Source of the DNA: Lysobacterales bacterium
GTDB taxonomy: Bacteria > Pseudomonadota > Gammaproteobacteria > Xanthomonadales > SZUA-38
DNA length: 43,512 bases
NCBI GenBank assembly: GCA_030065125.1
Contig: JASJDM010000066.1
Location: 1-43,512, forward strand
Direction of reading: 5' to 3'
Of this stretch, positions 31,320 to 39,776 are shown piece after piece. Position 1 is the first letter of the stretch; each line of letters begins with the position of its first letter. The translations under genes were made by a program, and so were the position numbers. A model generated the notes under the pieces. It made no database searches, was not told the DNA's origin, and saw nothing but the letters and a program-made list of their open reading frames with translations.

Positions 31320-33440
31320 ATGAAAGCCAAAGCGGGCGTATTGAGTCTGGCATTATTCTGGCTCACGACCGGATTTTCCCAGGAACCCGTACCTGATCTC
31401 GACCAGGTCTCCCCTGCGCCATCGAACCAGGAGGCAGACGAGATCGAACTCGATCTGTTCGCCCGGGATACCTATCGCATCGACACCATCATTTGCCCTT
31501 TTAAGGGCGATATTGACTACGACCCGGGCGATATCGAATGCAGCCTGCTGGAAGTGCCGGAGAACCGGGAAAACCCCGATTCCCGTTTTATCGAGCTGCA
31601 TGTCGTCAAGCTGAACTCGCGCTGGGGCAAGGAAGAGGAAACCGACAGCGAGAAGGAAGACACCGGGCTGGCGCCCGGAAAACGCGACGACCCGGTGGTG
31701 TACCTGACCGGTGGGCCCGGCGCCCCGGCCACCTATTACGTCAACCGTTTCAAGGACCACACCCTGCTGGACCACCGGGATCTTTACATCCTGGAACAGC
31801 GGGGCATCGGCTACTCCGACGATTTCTGCACGTTTTACGACATCCGCAAACCTGCCGACGGTGACGTCGCGACCTACGCCGAAAGCCTCAGGGTTTCTCA
31901 CATCGATAAAACTGACTGCGCTGTGAATGCACGGGCCGCGGGTGTCGACGTCCTGGGTTACAACACCCTGGAAAACGCCCGGGACGTCAAGGCCTTGCGC
32001 CGGGCCCTGGGGTTTGAACAATGGAATGTCTGGGGTATTTCCTACGGATCCGTCCTGGGTCAGGCGTATATCAAGGAAGATCCCGACGGGATACTGGCGG
32101 TGGCCCTGGATGCCATCATGCCGCTCAGTGTCCACGGCGCTGAACTCCACTGGCGAGTGATTCAATGGTTCGACCGTGACCTGAAGATACTCCAGGAACT
32201 CTGCAACCAGCAGCCCGCCTGCGCCGAATACTATCCCGACCTGGGCGGTCGGCTGCGCCAGGCTGTGGCAACGGTAATCGATCGTCCTATCGAGGTCGAA
32301 GTTAAAGATACCGAAGCGTACCCCTCGGGCAAGGCGCGGTTTTTCCAGGATATTGCAGCCCTGCTTCCGTTCACGTTGCTGTACGAACAGGACAATTATC
32401 CAGGCTTGCCGGGGCTGATTTACGCCTGGGCGGACGCCATTGAACGGCGCGATGAAAATCTCTTCAAGGCCCTTGCCGGCGGCGGTGGTGGCGGTTTCGG
32501 CAATTCCAGTGCGGGCATGCGAAATGCAATTATCTGCATCGATGGCCACCAGGAAGCCCAGGGACGGGCCAATAACCAGGACCGGTTGGACTTCCCCATC
32601 CTGGGTCAGTTGCTGGGAGGCCCCGAATTCCAGCAGCAGACGCTTGCTCTATGTGCGGAACTGGGTATGCCGATGCGTCCCGCGGAAGAATATGAGCCGG
32701 TCCAGACTGACCTGCCGGCCCTGATCATCGAAGGGCACATGGATCCGGTCACGCCGCCGCCCAATGCCAAGGCCATATTGCCGGGCTTTACCAATGGCAC
32801 CTACGTGGAGTTTCCGTACGCCGGACACGGCCCGTCCCGGTCGGTGAAATGCGCGGGCCATATGCTCAACGGGTTTTTTGACAATCCGGCTGCTGATCCG
32901 GACCTGAGCTGCGTGGACCAGATGGAGGCGCCGCAGTTTTACGCGCCGCTGTACACCACCGGCGTCGGTCCGCGCCTGGCGGCCATGTACCTGGACGATA
33001 AGAAGGCGGTGCTGGGGCCGGCGCTGTGGGCAGGCGTTCCCACGCTGATCCTTCTGCTTGGATTCGTAATCCTGACGCTGGCGCCGATCGGCCGCCTTAT
33101 CGACGGACGCCGCGCCACACCGACTGGTGGTGCCAGGGGTATGGCCTGGCTGAGCACGCTTCTTGGGCTCGGGGCACTGGGCGTACTGGGCACCGCCGCC
33201 GCCGTCACCGGGAAAAAATCAGAACTGCTGCTGGTGTTTGGAATGATTCCCTGGGCCAGCTACGGCGCCTGGCTCGGTGTCGCCGCCGGTCTGGCCGGAT
33301 TGGTGACGCTGGTCATGACCCTCCGCGCCCGGCGCGGTGAGTCCCTGCAGATCGGCACCCTGCTGGGACTGCTGCTGACGGGGCTCTCAGCGGTTGCGCT
33401 GAGCGCGTTCCTGCTGGTGTTCGGGCTCGGGCCGTTCTGA
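31320..33440 (+). CDS. Exported alpha/beta hydrolase (TAP-like) fused to C-terminal membrane helices
   Basis: This 706-residue protein has a signal peptide (about 1-20). An alpha/beta hydrolase of the tripeptidyl-aminopeptidase/proline-iminopeptidase type follows, with oxyanion motif VVYLTGGPGAPATYY, then LEQRGIGYSDDF, and nucleophile Ser241 in GISYGS. The C-terminal TAP-like part has the acid in EGHMDPVTPP and the His in YAGHGPSRSVKC. The hydrolase ends near residue 555, and about four hydrophobic helices (about 569-587, 606-628, 634-660, 677-705) occupy the last 145 residues. Usual family members stop after the hydrolase, so this looks like a periplasmic hydrolase anchored by its own membrane domain. 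Peptide or ester cleavage is likely; the substrate is unknown. Confidence 0.88.
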   Translation: MKAKAGVLSLALFWLTTGFSQEPVPDLDQVSPAPSNQEADEIELDLFARDTYRIDTIICPFKGDIDYDPGDIECSLLEVPENRENPDSRFIELHVVKLNSRWGKEEETDSEKEDTGLAPGKRDDPVVYLTGGPGAPATYYVNRFKDHTLLDHRDLYILEQRGIGYSDDFCTFYDIRKPADGDVATYAESLRVSHIDKTDCAVNARAAGVDVLGYNTLENARDVKALRRALGFEQWNVWGISYGSVLGQAYIKEDPDGILAVALDAIMPLSVHGAELHWRVIQWFDRDLKILQELCNQQPACAEYYPDLGGRLRQAVATVIDRPIEVEVKDTEAYPSGKARFFQDIAALLPFTLLYEQDNYPGLPGLIYAWADAIERRDENLFKALAGGGGGGFGNSSAGMRNAIICIDGHQEAQGRANNQDRLDFPILGQLLGGPEFQQQTLALCAELGMPMRPAEEYEPVQTDLPALIIEGHMDPVTPPPNAKAILPGFTNGTYVEFPYAGHGPSRSVKCAGHMLNGFFDNPAADPDLSCVDQMEAPQFYAPLYTTGVGPRLAAMYLDDKKAVLGPALWAGVPTLILLLGFVILTLAPIGRLIDGRRATPTGGARGMAWLSTLLGLGALGVLGTAAAVTGKKSELLLVFGMIPWASYGAWLGVAAGLAGLVTLVMTLRARRGESLQIGTLLGLLLTGLSAVALSAFLLVFGLGPF

Positions 33441-33490
33441 CGCCTTAGATTCCGCCTCCGATCGCCGGCCATCGCCCGCAGAGGAACTGG

Positions 33491-35038
33491 ATGCCAGGAC
33501 TAAATGACCGTCTCACCCCCCTGGTCCTATTGGCGCCAGCGGCGGTACTGGGTGTAGTCGCCTGGCTGCTGCCCAGTCTGCCGGACGCCGACTACTGGAC
33601 CCGGTTTCCTGCGCGATACCTGCTGGCTGACGATCGCTGGCGCGGTTTTTGGGAAATGCTGTGGGTGTCGGACAACGGACACCGTATACCGCTTGCCCAC
33701 CTGAATTACCTGGTCAACTTTCACTGGTTTGCCGGCAGCAATTACGGCCTTTTTGCAATGACCGGACTGTTTGCCGTCGCCACGGCCGGGTTTCTCGTTG
33801 GCGCGCTTCGTACCGTGCGAGGGGTGGCTCGAGCAGGTGACGTTCCCCTGGTCTTTGCCCTGGTGCTTTCGCCCGCCGCAATTTTTCACTGGGTTTCGCC
33901 CATGTCGGGCGCCCACTGGCTGTTCGCTGACGCCCTGTGGGCGGCCGCCCTGCTGGCCCTGGCCCGGTATGCAGTGAACCTGCGAATCGGCGATGCGGTA
34001 CTGGCCTGCGGGCTGGCAATCCTGGCTGCATTCGCATTTACCACGGGGCTGGTGGCGCTGGCACTGATATCTTGCGGGATCGTGCTGGTAGCTCCCCGAA
34101 GTCGCCGGATGGTACTGGCGCTGCTGGCCGTGAATGGCGTATTTTACCTGGCCTATTTTACGTTCGTGTTCGACCTTGGCGGGAAGACCCTGGAAGGGCC
34201 TGATCTGGTGCGCGCGGTGGCTTTCTTTCTGTCGGCGGCCGGCAATCATTTCAGCGCCAGGCCGATTGGCATTATTCCGGCCACAATCGCCGGCACCGTC
34301 CTGATCGTCGCCTGGTTGTTGCTGCTGGGCAGGCTGGCCGCCGGCGCCATGGGCGCCAGCAGGCGCCGTGTGGCTATAGTGATCGGCATCCTCGGCGCAT
34401 ACGCGCTGATTAACCTGGCCCTGATCGCCATTGCGCGCCACTCCATGGAACTCACCGTGTCGCTGACCACCCGGTACGGCAACATCGCTACATTGCTGTT
34501 ACTGGCCGCTATTGTGGGGTGGATCGAATTCGAATCCGGTCTTCGCCGGCGCTGGATGTGCTGGATATCGATCGCGGCTCTGGTCGGCGTTGGCTACCTG
34601 AAGGGAGTGGCTGAACTCGCGGTCTACCACTACGGCTACCTGCAGCGCGCGCCCGTGGATCGACTGGCTGTGATGCTGGATCTGCCCGAGGTGCCGGGGG
34701 CCGATTCCTACGTTCATTTTCCTGCTGACCCAGCCCTGGTGGAAGCCCTGCGGCGTCATGGGCACGTGCCCTTCAGCGATTTCGATCGACCCATGTCGCT
34801 GGGAACGCGGCTTCCGGGAAGGCCCGGCATACCCATAGACCCAGAGGCAAGCATGCCGGTACGCAACGGCTGGACGCGAATTGAGTTTCTCGCGCCGGAT
34901 CTGCCGGACGAAGTAGACCTGGTCGACGTTGACACCGGCCGGGTCGCCGGCGCTGCAGTGCGGGTCGGAAACCGCTACATCGGTTACGCGCGGCCCGGGA
35001 CTGCCGGCCTGAGCGCCAGGGAACCGGTGCTGCAATGA
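33491..35038 (+). CDS. Polytopic membrane protein of unknown function with C-terminal soluble tail
   Basis: This 515-residue protein is not a family I recognise. It has roughly ten hydrophobic helices across residues 10-370, with a sizeable first extracytoplasmic loop rich in aromatic residues and Asp (DADYWTRFPARYLLADDRW). A soluble C-terminal part of about 140 residues follows. A large first loop with an acidic Asp-x-Asp-like element and many helices recalls GT-C glycosyltransferases, but no diagnostic motif is certain. The ATG has a clear GAGGA ribosome site. It lies 50 bp after the hydrolase gene on the same strand. Confidence 0.78.
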   Translation: MPGLNDRLTPLVLLAPAAVLGVVAWLLPSLPDADYWTRFPARYLLADDRWRGFWEMLWVSDNGHRIPLAHLNYLVNFHWFAGSNYGLFAMTGLFAVATAGFLVGALRTVRGVARAGDVPLVFALVLSPAAIFHWVSPMSGAHWLFADALWAAALLALARYAVNLRIGDAVLACGLAILAAFAFTTGLVALALISCGIVLVAPRSRRMVLALLAVNGVFYLAYFTFVFDLGGKTLEGPDLVRAVAFFLSAAGNHFSARPIGIIPATIAGTVLIVAWLLLLGRLAAGAMGASRRRVAIVIGILGAYALINLALIAIARHSMELTVSLTTRYGNIATLLLLAAIVGWIEFESGLRRRWMCWISIAALVGVGYLKGVAELAVYHYGYLQRAPVDRLAVMLDLPEVPGADSYVHFPADPALVEALRRHGHVPFSDFDRPMSLGTRLPGRPGIPIDPEASMPVRNGWTRIEFLAPDLPDEVDLVDVDTGRVAGAAVRVGNRYIGYARPGTAGLSAREPVLQ

Positions 35039-35130
35039 CCCAGCAGGGACCAGAGTCTGCACTGGCACAGCCTGGGCGGCAACGCTTTCAGGCCATGACT
35101 CCCGCCTGACGCATTTATTGAACGGAAATG

Positions 35131-35916
35131 ATGAGCAACAAAGAAACGGCCCTGATTACGGGCGCATCGGCTGGAATTGGCCGGGAACTGGCGATGGTGT
35201 TTGCCGAACAGGGACACGACCTGATCCTGGTGGCCCGGCGCAAACCGGAACTGGACGCACTGGCCGGGTCACTCACCCTGGAGCACGAGGTCGACGTGTC
35301 CGTTCAGGCTGCCGACCTGTCCGTGGACGGTGCCGCCGATTCGCTGTTCGACACCCTGGCTGACCAGCCCGTCGACATCCTGGTGAACAACGCCGGCGTA
35401 TTGAGCGGGGGCTGGTTTCTGAAAATGGATCAACAGGCCATCGACAACATGATTCGGGTCAACATGCTGGCCCTCACGGCACTCTGTCGGCGATTTATGG
35501 CCCCCATGCTGGAACGCGGTTCTGGTCGAGTCCTGAACATTGCCTCTATTGCTGCCTTTCAACCCGTACCCTCGCTGGCGGTATATGCGGCCACCAAGGC
35601 ATACGTCCTCAGTCTGAGCGAAGCGCTGGCCGTGGAGACGGAGAAGAAAGGCATCTCGGTAACAGCGGTGTGTCCGGGCTTCACTGACACCGACATGCTG
35701 CATGGAATGGATGGGGAGAAGAGTGGTGTTCCAGACCTGGCCGTGCTGTCACCCCGTGAAGTCGCGCGGGACGCTTACGCCGCCTGCATGGCTGGCGAGG
35801 CCATCAAGGTGCCCGGGCTCGGCTACGCTCTGACAACCATGGTGGCCGGGGCACTACCTCGCTGGGTGTTGCGGCGCGTGGGCAGTCTGGCCATACATTC
35901 CGGGCGCAAAGGCTAG
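35131..35916 (+). CDS. SDR-family oxidoreductase (DltE-like)
   Basis: This 261-residue short-chain dehydrogenase has TGASAGIG near residue 10, NNAG, and the active-site YAATKAY. The VARRKPELDAL segment after strand 2, with basic residues, suggests NADPH. The sequence follows the DltE/YdfG-like group, with SIAAFQPVPSLAVYAATK and VTAVCPGFTDTDM. Two adjacent ATGs (35128 and 35131) are possible; the second has better spacing from AACGGAA. Substrate unknown. It differs from the SDR at 30426, so the two are not recent duplicates. Confidence 0.92.
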   Translation: MSNKETALITGASAGIGRELAMVFAEQGHDLILVARRKPELDALAGSLTLEHEVDVSVQAADLSVDGAADSLFDTLADQPVDILVNNAGVLSGGWFLKMDQQAIDNMIRVNMLALTALCRRFMAPMLERGSGRVLNIASIAAFQPVPSLAVYAATKAYVLSLSEALAVETEKKGISVTAVCPGFTDTDMLHGMDGEKSGVPDLAVLSPREVARDAYAACMAGEAIKVPGLGYALTTMVAGALPRWVLRRVGSLAIHSGRKG

Positions 35917-36027
35917 GTCGGACCATCGCCGCAGCGCGGACGTGAGCTGGCCCGACCCGTGGGGACTGCGTCCCAGGGCATGGAGAAACCGGCGTCGCGG
36001 CCGGTGCGGCCACGACGCATTCCTTGT

Positions 36028-36489
36028 TCAGCGACCGCCGCGGGGGCTTTCGGTCGGGTTTGTCTGGCTCTGACCGGAACCGATGGGTTCATACAGTGTG
36101 ATCTGCGTGAACCGGTCGTCGAGTTCGGTCACTTCCACGAATACCCCGGACTCGGGGTTGGCCGAGGTCCGACCCTGGGGCATGCGCTGCATGTCGTCCA
36201 GCACTACATCCAAGGCGGCCAGGAGGTCGTCAACGTCCCGGGAGTCCACAACGACACTGGTGGTCAGCGCCATGTCGCCACCGCCATTGCCGACGGTCAC
36301 TACGGCCATGCTGCCCATCACGCTGTCGAAATCGAGGTCGAGGTGCATGCTGGGTGTCGCTTCAAGCATGTCGTCGATGCGCTGCCATACATCATCGCTG
36401 ATGATGCCTTCGGCGGCGTGGTGGGCGGCAGCTGGTAGGGAAACTGCGAGCGCGATGGCCGCAGCCAGGTGCTTCATGCGGAAAGTCAT
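36028..36489 (-). CDS. Small exported protein of unknown function
   Basis: This 153-residue protein has a clear signal peptide (about 1-23, MKHLAAAIALAVSLPAAAHH). The mature part is acidic with no cysteines, containing LDLDFDSVMGSM and VVVDSRDVDDLLAALDVVLDDM. No family is recognised. The ATG at 36489 has a GAGGAA ribosome site and begins the signal; the frame extends upstream to 36579 but the signal peptide argues against that start. It is convergent with the SDR gene and lies downstream of kamA on the same strand, about 180 bp away. Confidence 0.75.
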   Translation of the reverse strand: MTFRMKHLAAAIALAVSLPAAAHHAAEGIISDDVWQRIDDMLEATPSMHLDLDFDSVMGSMAVVTVGNGGGDMALTTSVVVDSRDVDDLLAALDVVLDDMQRMPQGRTSANPESGVFVEVTELDDRFTQITLYEPIGSGQSQTNPTESPRGGR

Positions 36490-36632
36490 TGTGCGTTCCT
36501 CCTGGCTCTCGATCAGAGCCTGTAGCGAGGACGCCACATCCTGAAACTTCACGCTATCAAGGTGCCGCTTTTTAGTCAACGGCAGAGGCGGGTCCGTGCG
36601 CAGGTGGCGCGCGTGTGGCCTCTGGGGTCACG

Positions 36633-36655
36633 GGGCCCGGCGCCAGGCCGGGCCC
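36633..36655 (-). terminator. GC-rich hairpin downstream of the kamA-like gene
   Basis: GGGCCCGGC, five bases and GCCGGGCCC form a perfect 9-bp stem 11 bp beyond the stop of the aminomutase gene. No T-run follows on the minus strand, so if it ends transcription it is not a textbook intrinsic terminator. Confidence 0.45.
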
Positions 36656-36665
36656 GGGTGTCAGC

Positions 36666-38132
36666 TCAGCCGCCCACAGCCACTTCAGCGGGCTGCTGGA
36701 TCTCCACTTTCTTCTTCCGGTCCACGCGCCCGTAGTCGTAAAGACCGGCCTCGTCAAAAATGACGCGATCCTCGTAGTCGTCGAACCAGATCGCATCGGG
36801 GTTTCGGGCGACCATGCAGACCTTGCCGCGGTCCGGCGCGTCCATGGCGTTGCGCAGGATCTTGAAGATCAGAACTCCGTTTTCAGTTCCCGGGACGCCC
36901 GGAATCGGTTCGTTGGTGACGGCCGCCACTTCGGTCTTGCCCTTGTAGTGGGTAATGGACAGGCGGGCGTGGGTCTCCACGCCGGACAGGCCTTTTTGTG
37001 ATTCATTGAGGATCTGCCAGGCCCTTTCGATAGGTACGTTGAAGGCACGGTAGGCCACGATATCCCGGCCGCAGAAGAAGTAATGGTTACCGACACCGGC
37101 GCGGTACAGTGCGCGCTGCATGACCCGAAGCGCATCCGGGTCGTCATTGACGCCCTTGATGATCGGGGCCTGGTTCTCCACGTGAATCCATCCCCGTGCG
37201 GTGACGCCCTCCATGGCCAGACGTGTGTCGTCGTGCCATTTGAGCGAACCATTGGGGTTGGTGAGGTAGGCGCCGTCGGGACCTTTCACCAGGAACTCGT
37301 CCGGGTGGTTGAAATGGATCATCAGGCGAAAGCCAACGTCCGGATAGGTTTCATGGAAATTGTCCATCATGGACAGGAATGCCTGGTCGAAGCGCTTGGG
37401 GTGGAAGGACATTTCCTTGGTGCCCAGGCGAATGGACTCGATTCCCGCTTCTGCCAGCGCTGAAATCCAGGCGCCGATCTTGCGGTTTGGGAGCACCATG
37501 GGGTCGCCGCCGGACAACAGGATTTCCCGGAGCTTCTCGCGCCCTGTTTCGGGATGCCGGCCGCCGTTTGCGGCCACGATCTCGTTGTGCTGACGGATGT
37601 AGTCGGTCACGTCCTTGATCTTGGCCAGCCCCTTCTTTGCCACGGTGCCGTCCTGGCGCTCGATCTCCTTCTGGCTGATCAGTTCTTCCCGGTAACAGAA
37701 ACGGCAATGGGCTGAGCAGGTGGAGACCGCGTAAAGCAGGCCCATTTCGTACTTGTGCAGCAGGCCCTCCACCGGCGCAAAATCCATCTGGTAACCGGGG
37801 TCTTCAGAGCCGGCGAGATTGAGCGTTTCGTCCGGGGTGGCCTTGACGATGTTCTGCAATGGTTTGCTGTTTTGGGCCAGTTCGAAGAAATGGCGGGTCA
37901 TTTTCACCGGCATTCGGGCCTCGACGTCCCGCGGGGACCCTTTCAAGGCTGCAAGGGCGGCCAGTTCTTCCGCTGAATAAAATGCCTTGATGTCGGCCGG
38001 CGCCTTGTCTTTAAAGAACGGCGTCAGGCCGTTGATGATGTCCCGCTCGTACTTCGGACTTTCAATTGTGCTCTGAAAGGCCGCCTCCCTTTCCGTCGGC
38101 ACGTATTTTCCTGTCGCCACGTCACACCTCAT
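36666..38132 (-). CDS. kamA: KamA-family radical-SAM 2,3-aminomutase
   Basis: This 488-residue radical-SAM, PLP-dependent enzyme is predicted to move an amino group from the alpha to the beta carbon. The 4Fe-4S motif CxxxCxxC is at 139-146 (CSAHCRFC). Family elements follow: LLSGGDPMVLPN at 206-217 and MIHFNHPDEF at 271-280. The likely PLP lysine is K399 in KGKTEV. It has about 70 residues more than the clostridial enzyme, mostly at the N-terminus and in a loop near 283-300. By my alignment from memory, the two aspartates that hold the lysine side chain are replaced (R356, and a Thr near 394), so the substrate may differ. ATG 38132 has a weak ribosome site; GTG 38120 (GAGGTG upstream) is an alternative start. 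It diverges from the RpiR-type regulator. Confidence 0.88.
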   Translation of the reverse strand: MRCDVATGKYVPTEREAAFQSTIESPKYERDIINGLTPFFKDKAPADIKAFYSAEELAALAALKGSPRDVEARMPVKMTRHFFELAQNSKPLQNIVKATPDETLNLAGSEDPGYQMDFAPVEGLLHKYEMGLLYAVSTCSAHCRFCYREELISQKEIERQDGTVAKKGLAKIKDVTDYIRQHNEIVAANGGRHPETGREKLREILLSGGDPMVLPNRKIGAWISALAEAGIESIRLGTKEMSFHPKRFDQAFLSMMDNFHETYPDVGFRLMIHFNHPDEFLVKGPDGAYLTNPNGSLKWHDDTRLAMEGVTARGWIHVENQAPIIKGVNDDPDALRVMQRALYRAGVGNHYFFCGRDIVAYRAFNVPIERAWQILNESQKGLSGVETHARLSITHYKGKTEVAAVTNEPIPGVPGTENGVLIFKILRNAMDAPDRGKVCMVARNPDAIWFDDYEDRVIFDEAGLYDYGRVDRKKKVEIQQPAEVAVGG

Positions 38133-38151
38133 TTTTCTGCTGCAGATCCAT

Positions 38152-38190
38152 AATGTAACACATTGAACGTCCGAATTGTGATATTGTAAC
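38152..38190. promoter_or_regulatory. Candidate operator region between kamA and the RpiR gene
   Basis: The 61-bp divergent gap contains AATGTAACACATT (38152-38164), an imperfect dyad with AATGT/ACATT arms. A second TGTAAC lies at 38185-38190, so the TGTAAC hexamer recurs 30 bp, about three helical turns, apart. The AT content contrasts with the surroundings. This is a plausible binding site for the adjacent RpiR-family regulator, controlling both directions. Confidence 0.45.
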
Positions 38191-38193
38191 GAT

Positions 38194-39036
38194 ATGAACA
38201 GCGCGGAGCCCAAGTCTTCGACCCTGGACCTGGTCGCGGCAGTCAGCAGCATGCTGACACCAACGGAACGACGCATCGCTGAAGCCGTGATTGCCGAACC
38301 CACCCTGCTGGCTTTCGGCACCGTTTCGGACCTGGCCGATCAGGTCGGCACCAGCCGACCCTCCATTGTGCGGTTTGCCACCAAGCTGGGCTTCGACGGC
38401 TATACCGAGCTGCAGCAGCACGTGCGCAGTGATCTTTCCCACCGCCTGTCTCGGCCCAGCGAGCGTATCCGGCACGGCGGGAAAGAATCGGTACCGGCAA
38501 AACGGGCCATCGGTGACGCCATCTCCTCGGTATTCGATGCCATCGAGGGTGACCGGGTGTCCAGGCTGGTTGAACCCGTGGTGGCCGCCAAAAAGGTCTG
38601 GATCCTGTCGGGAGAGACCTCCCAGGCCGGCGCCCATGCGTTGCACAGTGGCTTATCCATGGTTCGACCGGATGTCACATTGCTGGAAGAGCATTTCTTC
38701 GTCGGTGACCTCAGCGATGCGGGGCCGGAGGACACGGCGGTGGTGTTCGACTTTCAGCGCTATCGGCGCCAGGTGGCGGTTGCCGCCCGGGTGCTGGCAG
38801 AGGCGGGGGTCACCATCGTGGCCATCACCGACAGCCCGCTGTCTCCACTGGTCGACCTGGCCGATACCTGGTGCCAGATCGAAGTGCCGCCCGTGGGCCC
38901 CTTTGACAGCTCCGTGCCGGTGGTCGCCATGAGTGAGTTGCTGGTGGCCCAGGCTGCAAAAGATCTTCACGACGCCGCCACCAGCCGAATCGACCGGATC
39001 GAGGCGCTGTGGGAGGCAACAGAGACTTTTCTGTAG
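38194..39036 (+). CDS. RpiR/MurR-family transcriptional regulator with SIS domain
   Basis: This 280-residue regulator has the RpiR N-terminal helix-turn-helix (about 8-80, with LTPTERRIAEAVI and VSDLADQVGTSRPSIVRFATKLGFDGYTEL). A C-terminal SIS domain (about 120-265) has strand-loop elements KKVWILSGETSQAGAHAL and VTIVAITDSPLSPL. SIS domains here usually bind phosphosugars, but RpiR-type proteins also control amino-acid and organic-acid catabolism. It diverges from kamA, and the CoA-transferase subunit A gene follows 29 bp after its stop. Its position makes it the probable local regulator of the whole module. Confidence 0.93.
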   Translation: MNSAEPKSSTLDLVAAVSSMLTPTERRIAEAVIAEPTLLAFGTVSDLADQVGTSRPSIVRFATKLGFDGYTELQQHVRSDLSHRLSRPSERIRHGGKESVPAKRAIGDAISSVFDAIEGDRVSRLVEPVVAAKKVWILSGETSQAGAHALHSGLSMVRPDVTLLEEHFFVGDLSDAGPEDTAVVFDFQRYRRQVAVAARVLAEAGVTIVAITDSPLSPLVDLADTWCQIEVPPVGPFDSSVPVVAMSELLVAQAAKDLHDAATSRIDRIEALWEATETFL

Positions 39037-39065
39037 CTCGGTTACTCGGAAAGGAGTAGCAGCAG

Positions 39066-39776
39066 ATGATTGACAAGCAGGTTCCGACAGTAGCGCAGGC
39101 CCTCGCCGACATCCCCGACGGGGCGACCGTGATGATCGGGGGATTCGGCGCCTCTGGCAGCCCCATTGAACTGATCCACGGGCTGATTGACCAGGGTGCC
39201 ACCGACCTCACCGTGATCAACAACAACACCGGCAATGGCGAAGTTGGGCTGGCTGCGCTCATTGGCAACGGCCAGGTCAGCAGGATGATCTGCTCGTTTC
39301 CCAGGTCCAGCCAGTCCAGGGTGTTCCCGAAGCTGTACCGGGAGGGCAGGATCCAGCTGGAGGTGGTTCCCCAGGGTACCCTGGCCGAGCGGATTCGTGC
39401 GGCAGGGGCAGGAATCCCGGCCTTCTATACCCCAACCACGGTGGGCACAATCCTGGCCGAGGGCAAGGAGCAGCGTGAGATCGACGGCCGGACCTACGTG
39501 ATGGAACCGTGGCTCAAGGCCGATTTCGCGCTGGTCAAGTGCGAGAGCGCTGACCCCCTTGGCAACCTGACCTTCAACAAAACCGCCAGGAATTTCAGCC
39601 CGCTGATGTGCATGGCCGCGACGACAACCATCGTGCAAACGAAAAGGCTCGTGGCCAGGGGAGACATTGACCCCGAGCACGTCGTCACCCCCGGCATCTT
39701 CGTCAATCGCGTGGTTGAGGTGCCCAACCCCGTCCACGAGGACACGCTCATCGCCGACGGAAGGAGTTACCCATGA
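39066..39776 (+). CDS. 3-oxoacid CoA-transferase, subunit A
   Basis: This 236-residue alpha subunit is of family I CoA-transferases (AtoD/ScoA/PcaI group). Family elements are ATVMIGGFGASGSPIELIHGL near the N-terminus, then VINNNTGNGEVGLAALIGNG and VVPQGTLAERIRAAGAGIPAFY. It acts with the beta subunit to move CoA from succinyl-CoA or acetyl-CoA onto a 3-oxo acid. A GGAG ribosome site precedes the ATG, and the stop overlaps the start of the beta subunit by four bases (ATGA at 39773-39776). The substrate group cannot be told from sequence alone. Confidence 0.93.
   Translation: MIDKQVPTVAQALADIPDGATVMIGGFGASGSPIELIHGLIDQGATDLTVINNNTGNGEVGLAALIGNGQVSRMICSFPRSSQSRVFPKLYREGRIQLEVVPQGTLAERIRAAGAGIPAFYTPTTVGTILAEGKEQREIDGRTYVMEPWLKADFALVKCESADPLGNLTFNKTARNFSPLMCMAATTTIVQTKRLVARGDIDPEHVVTPGIFVNRVVEVPNPVHEDTLIADGRSYP

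Noticed and set aside
36666..38132. Reading the aminomutase as EpmB (EF-P lysine aminomutase)
   Set aside because: It is much longer than EpmB, and the neighbours are catabolic genes rather than efp or epmA. The possibility is kept as a test in the findings.
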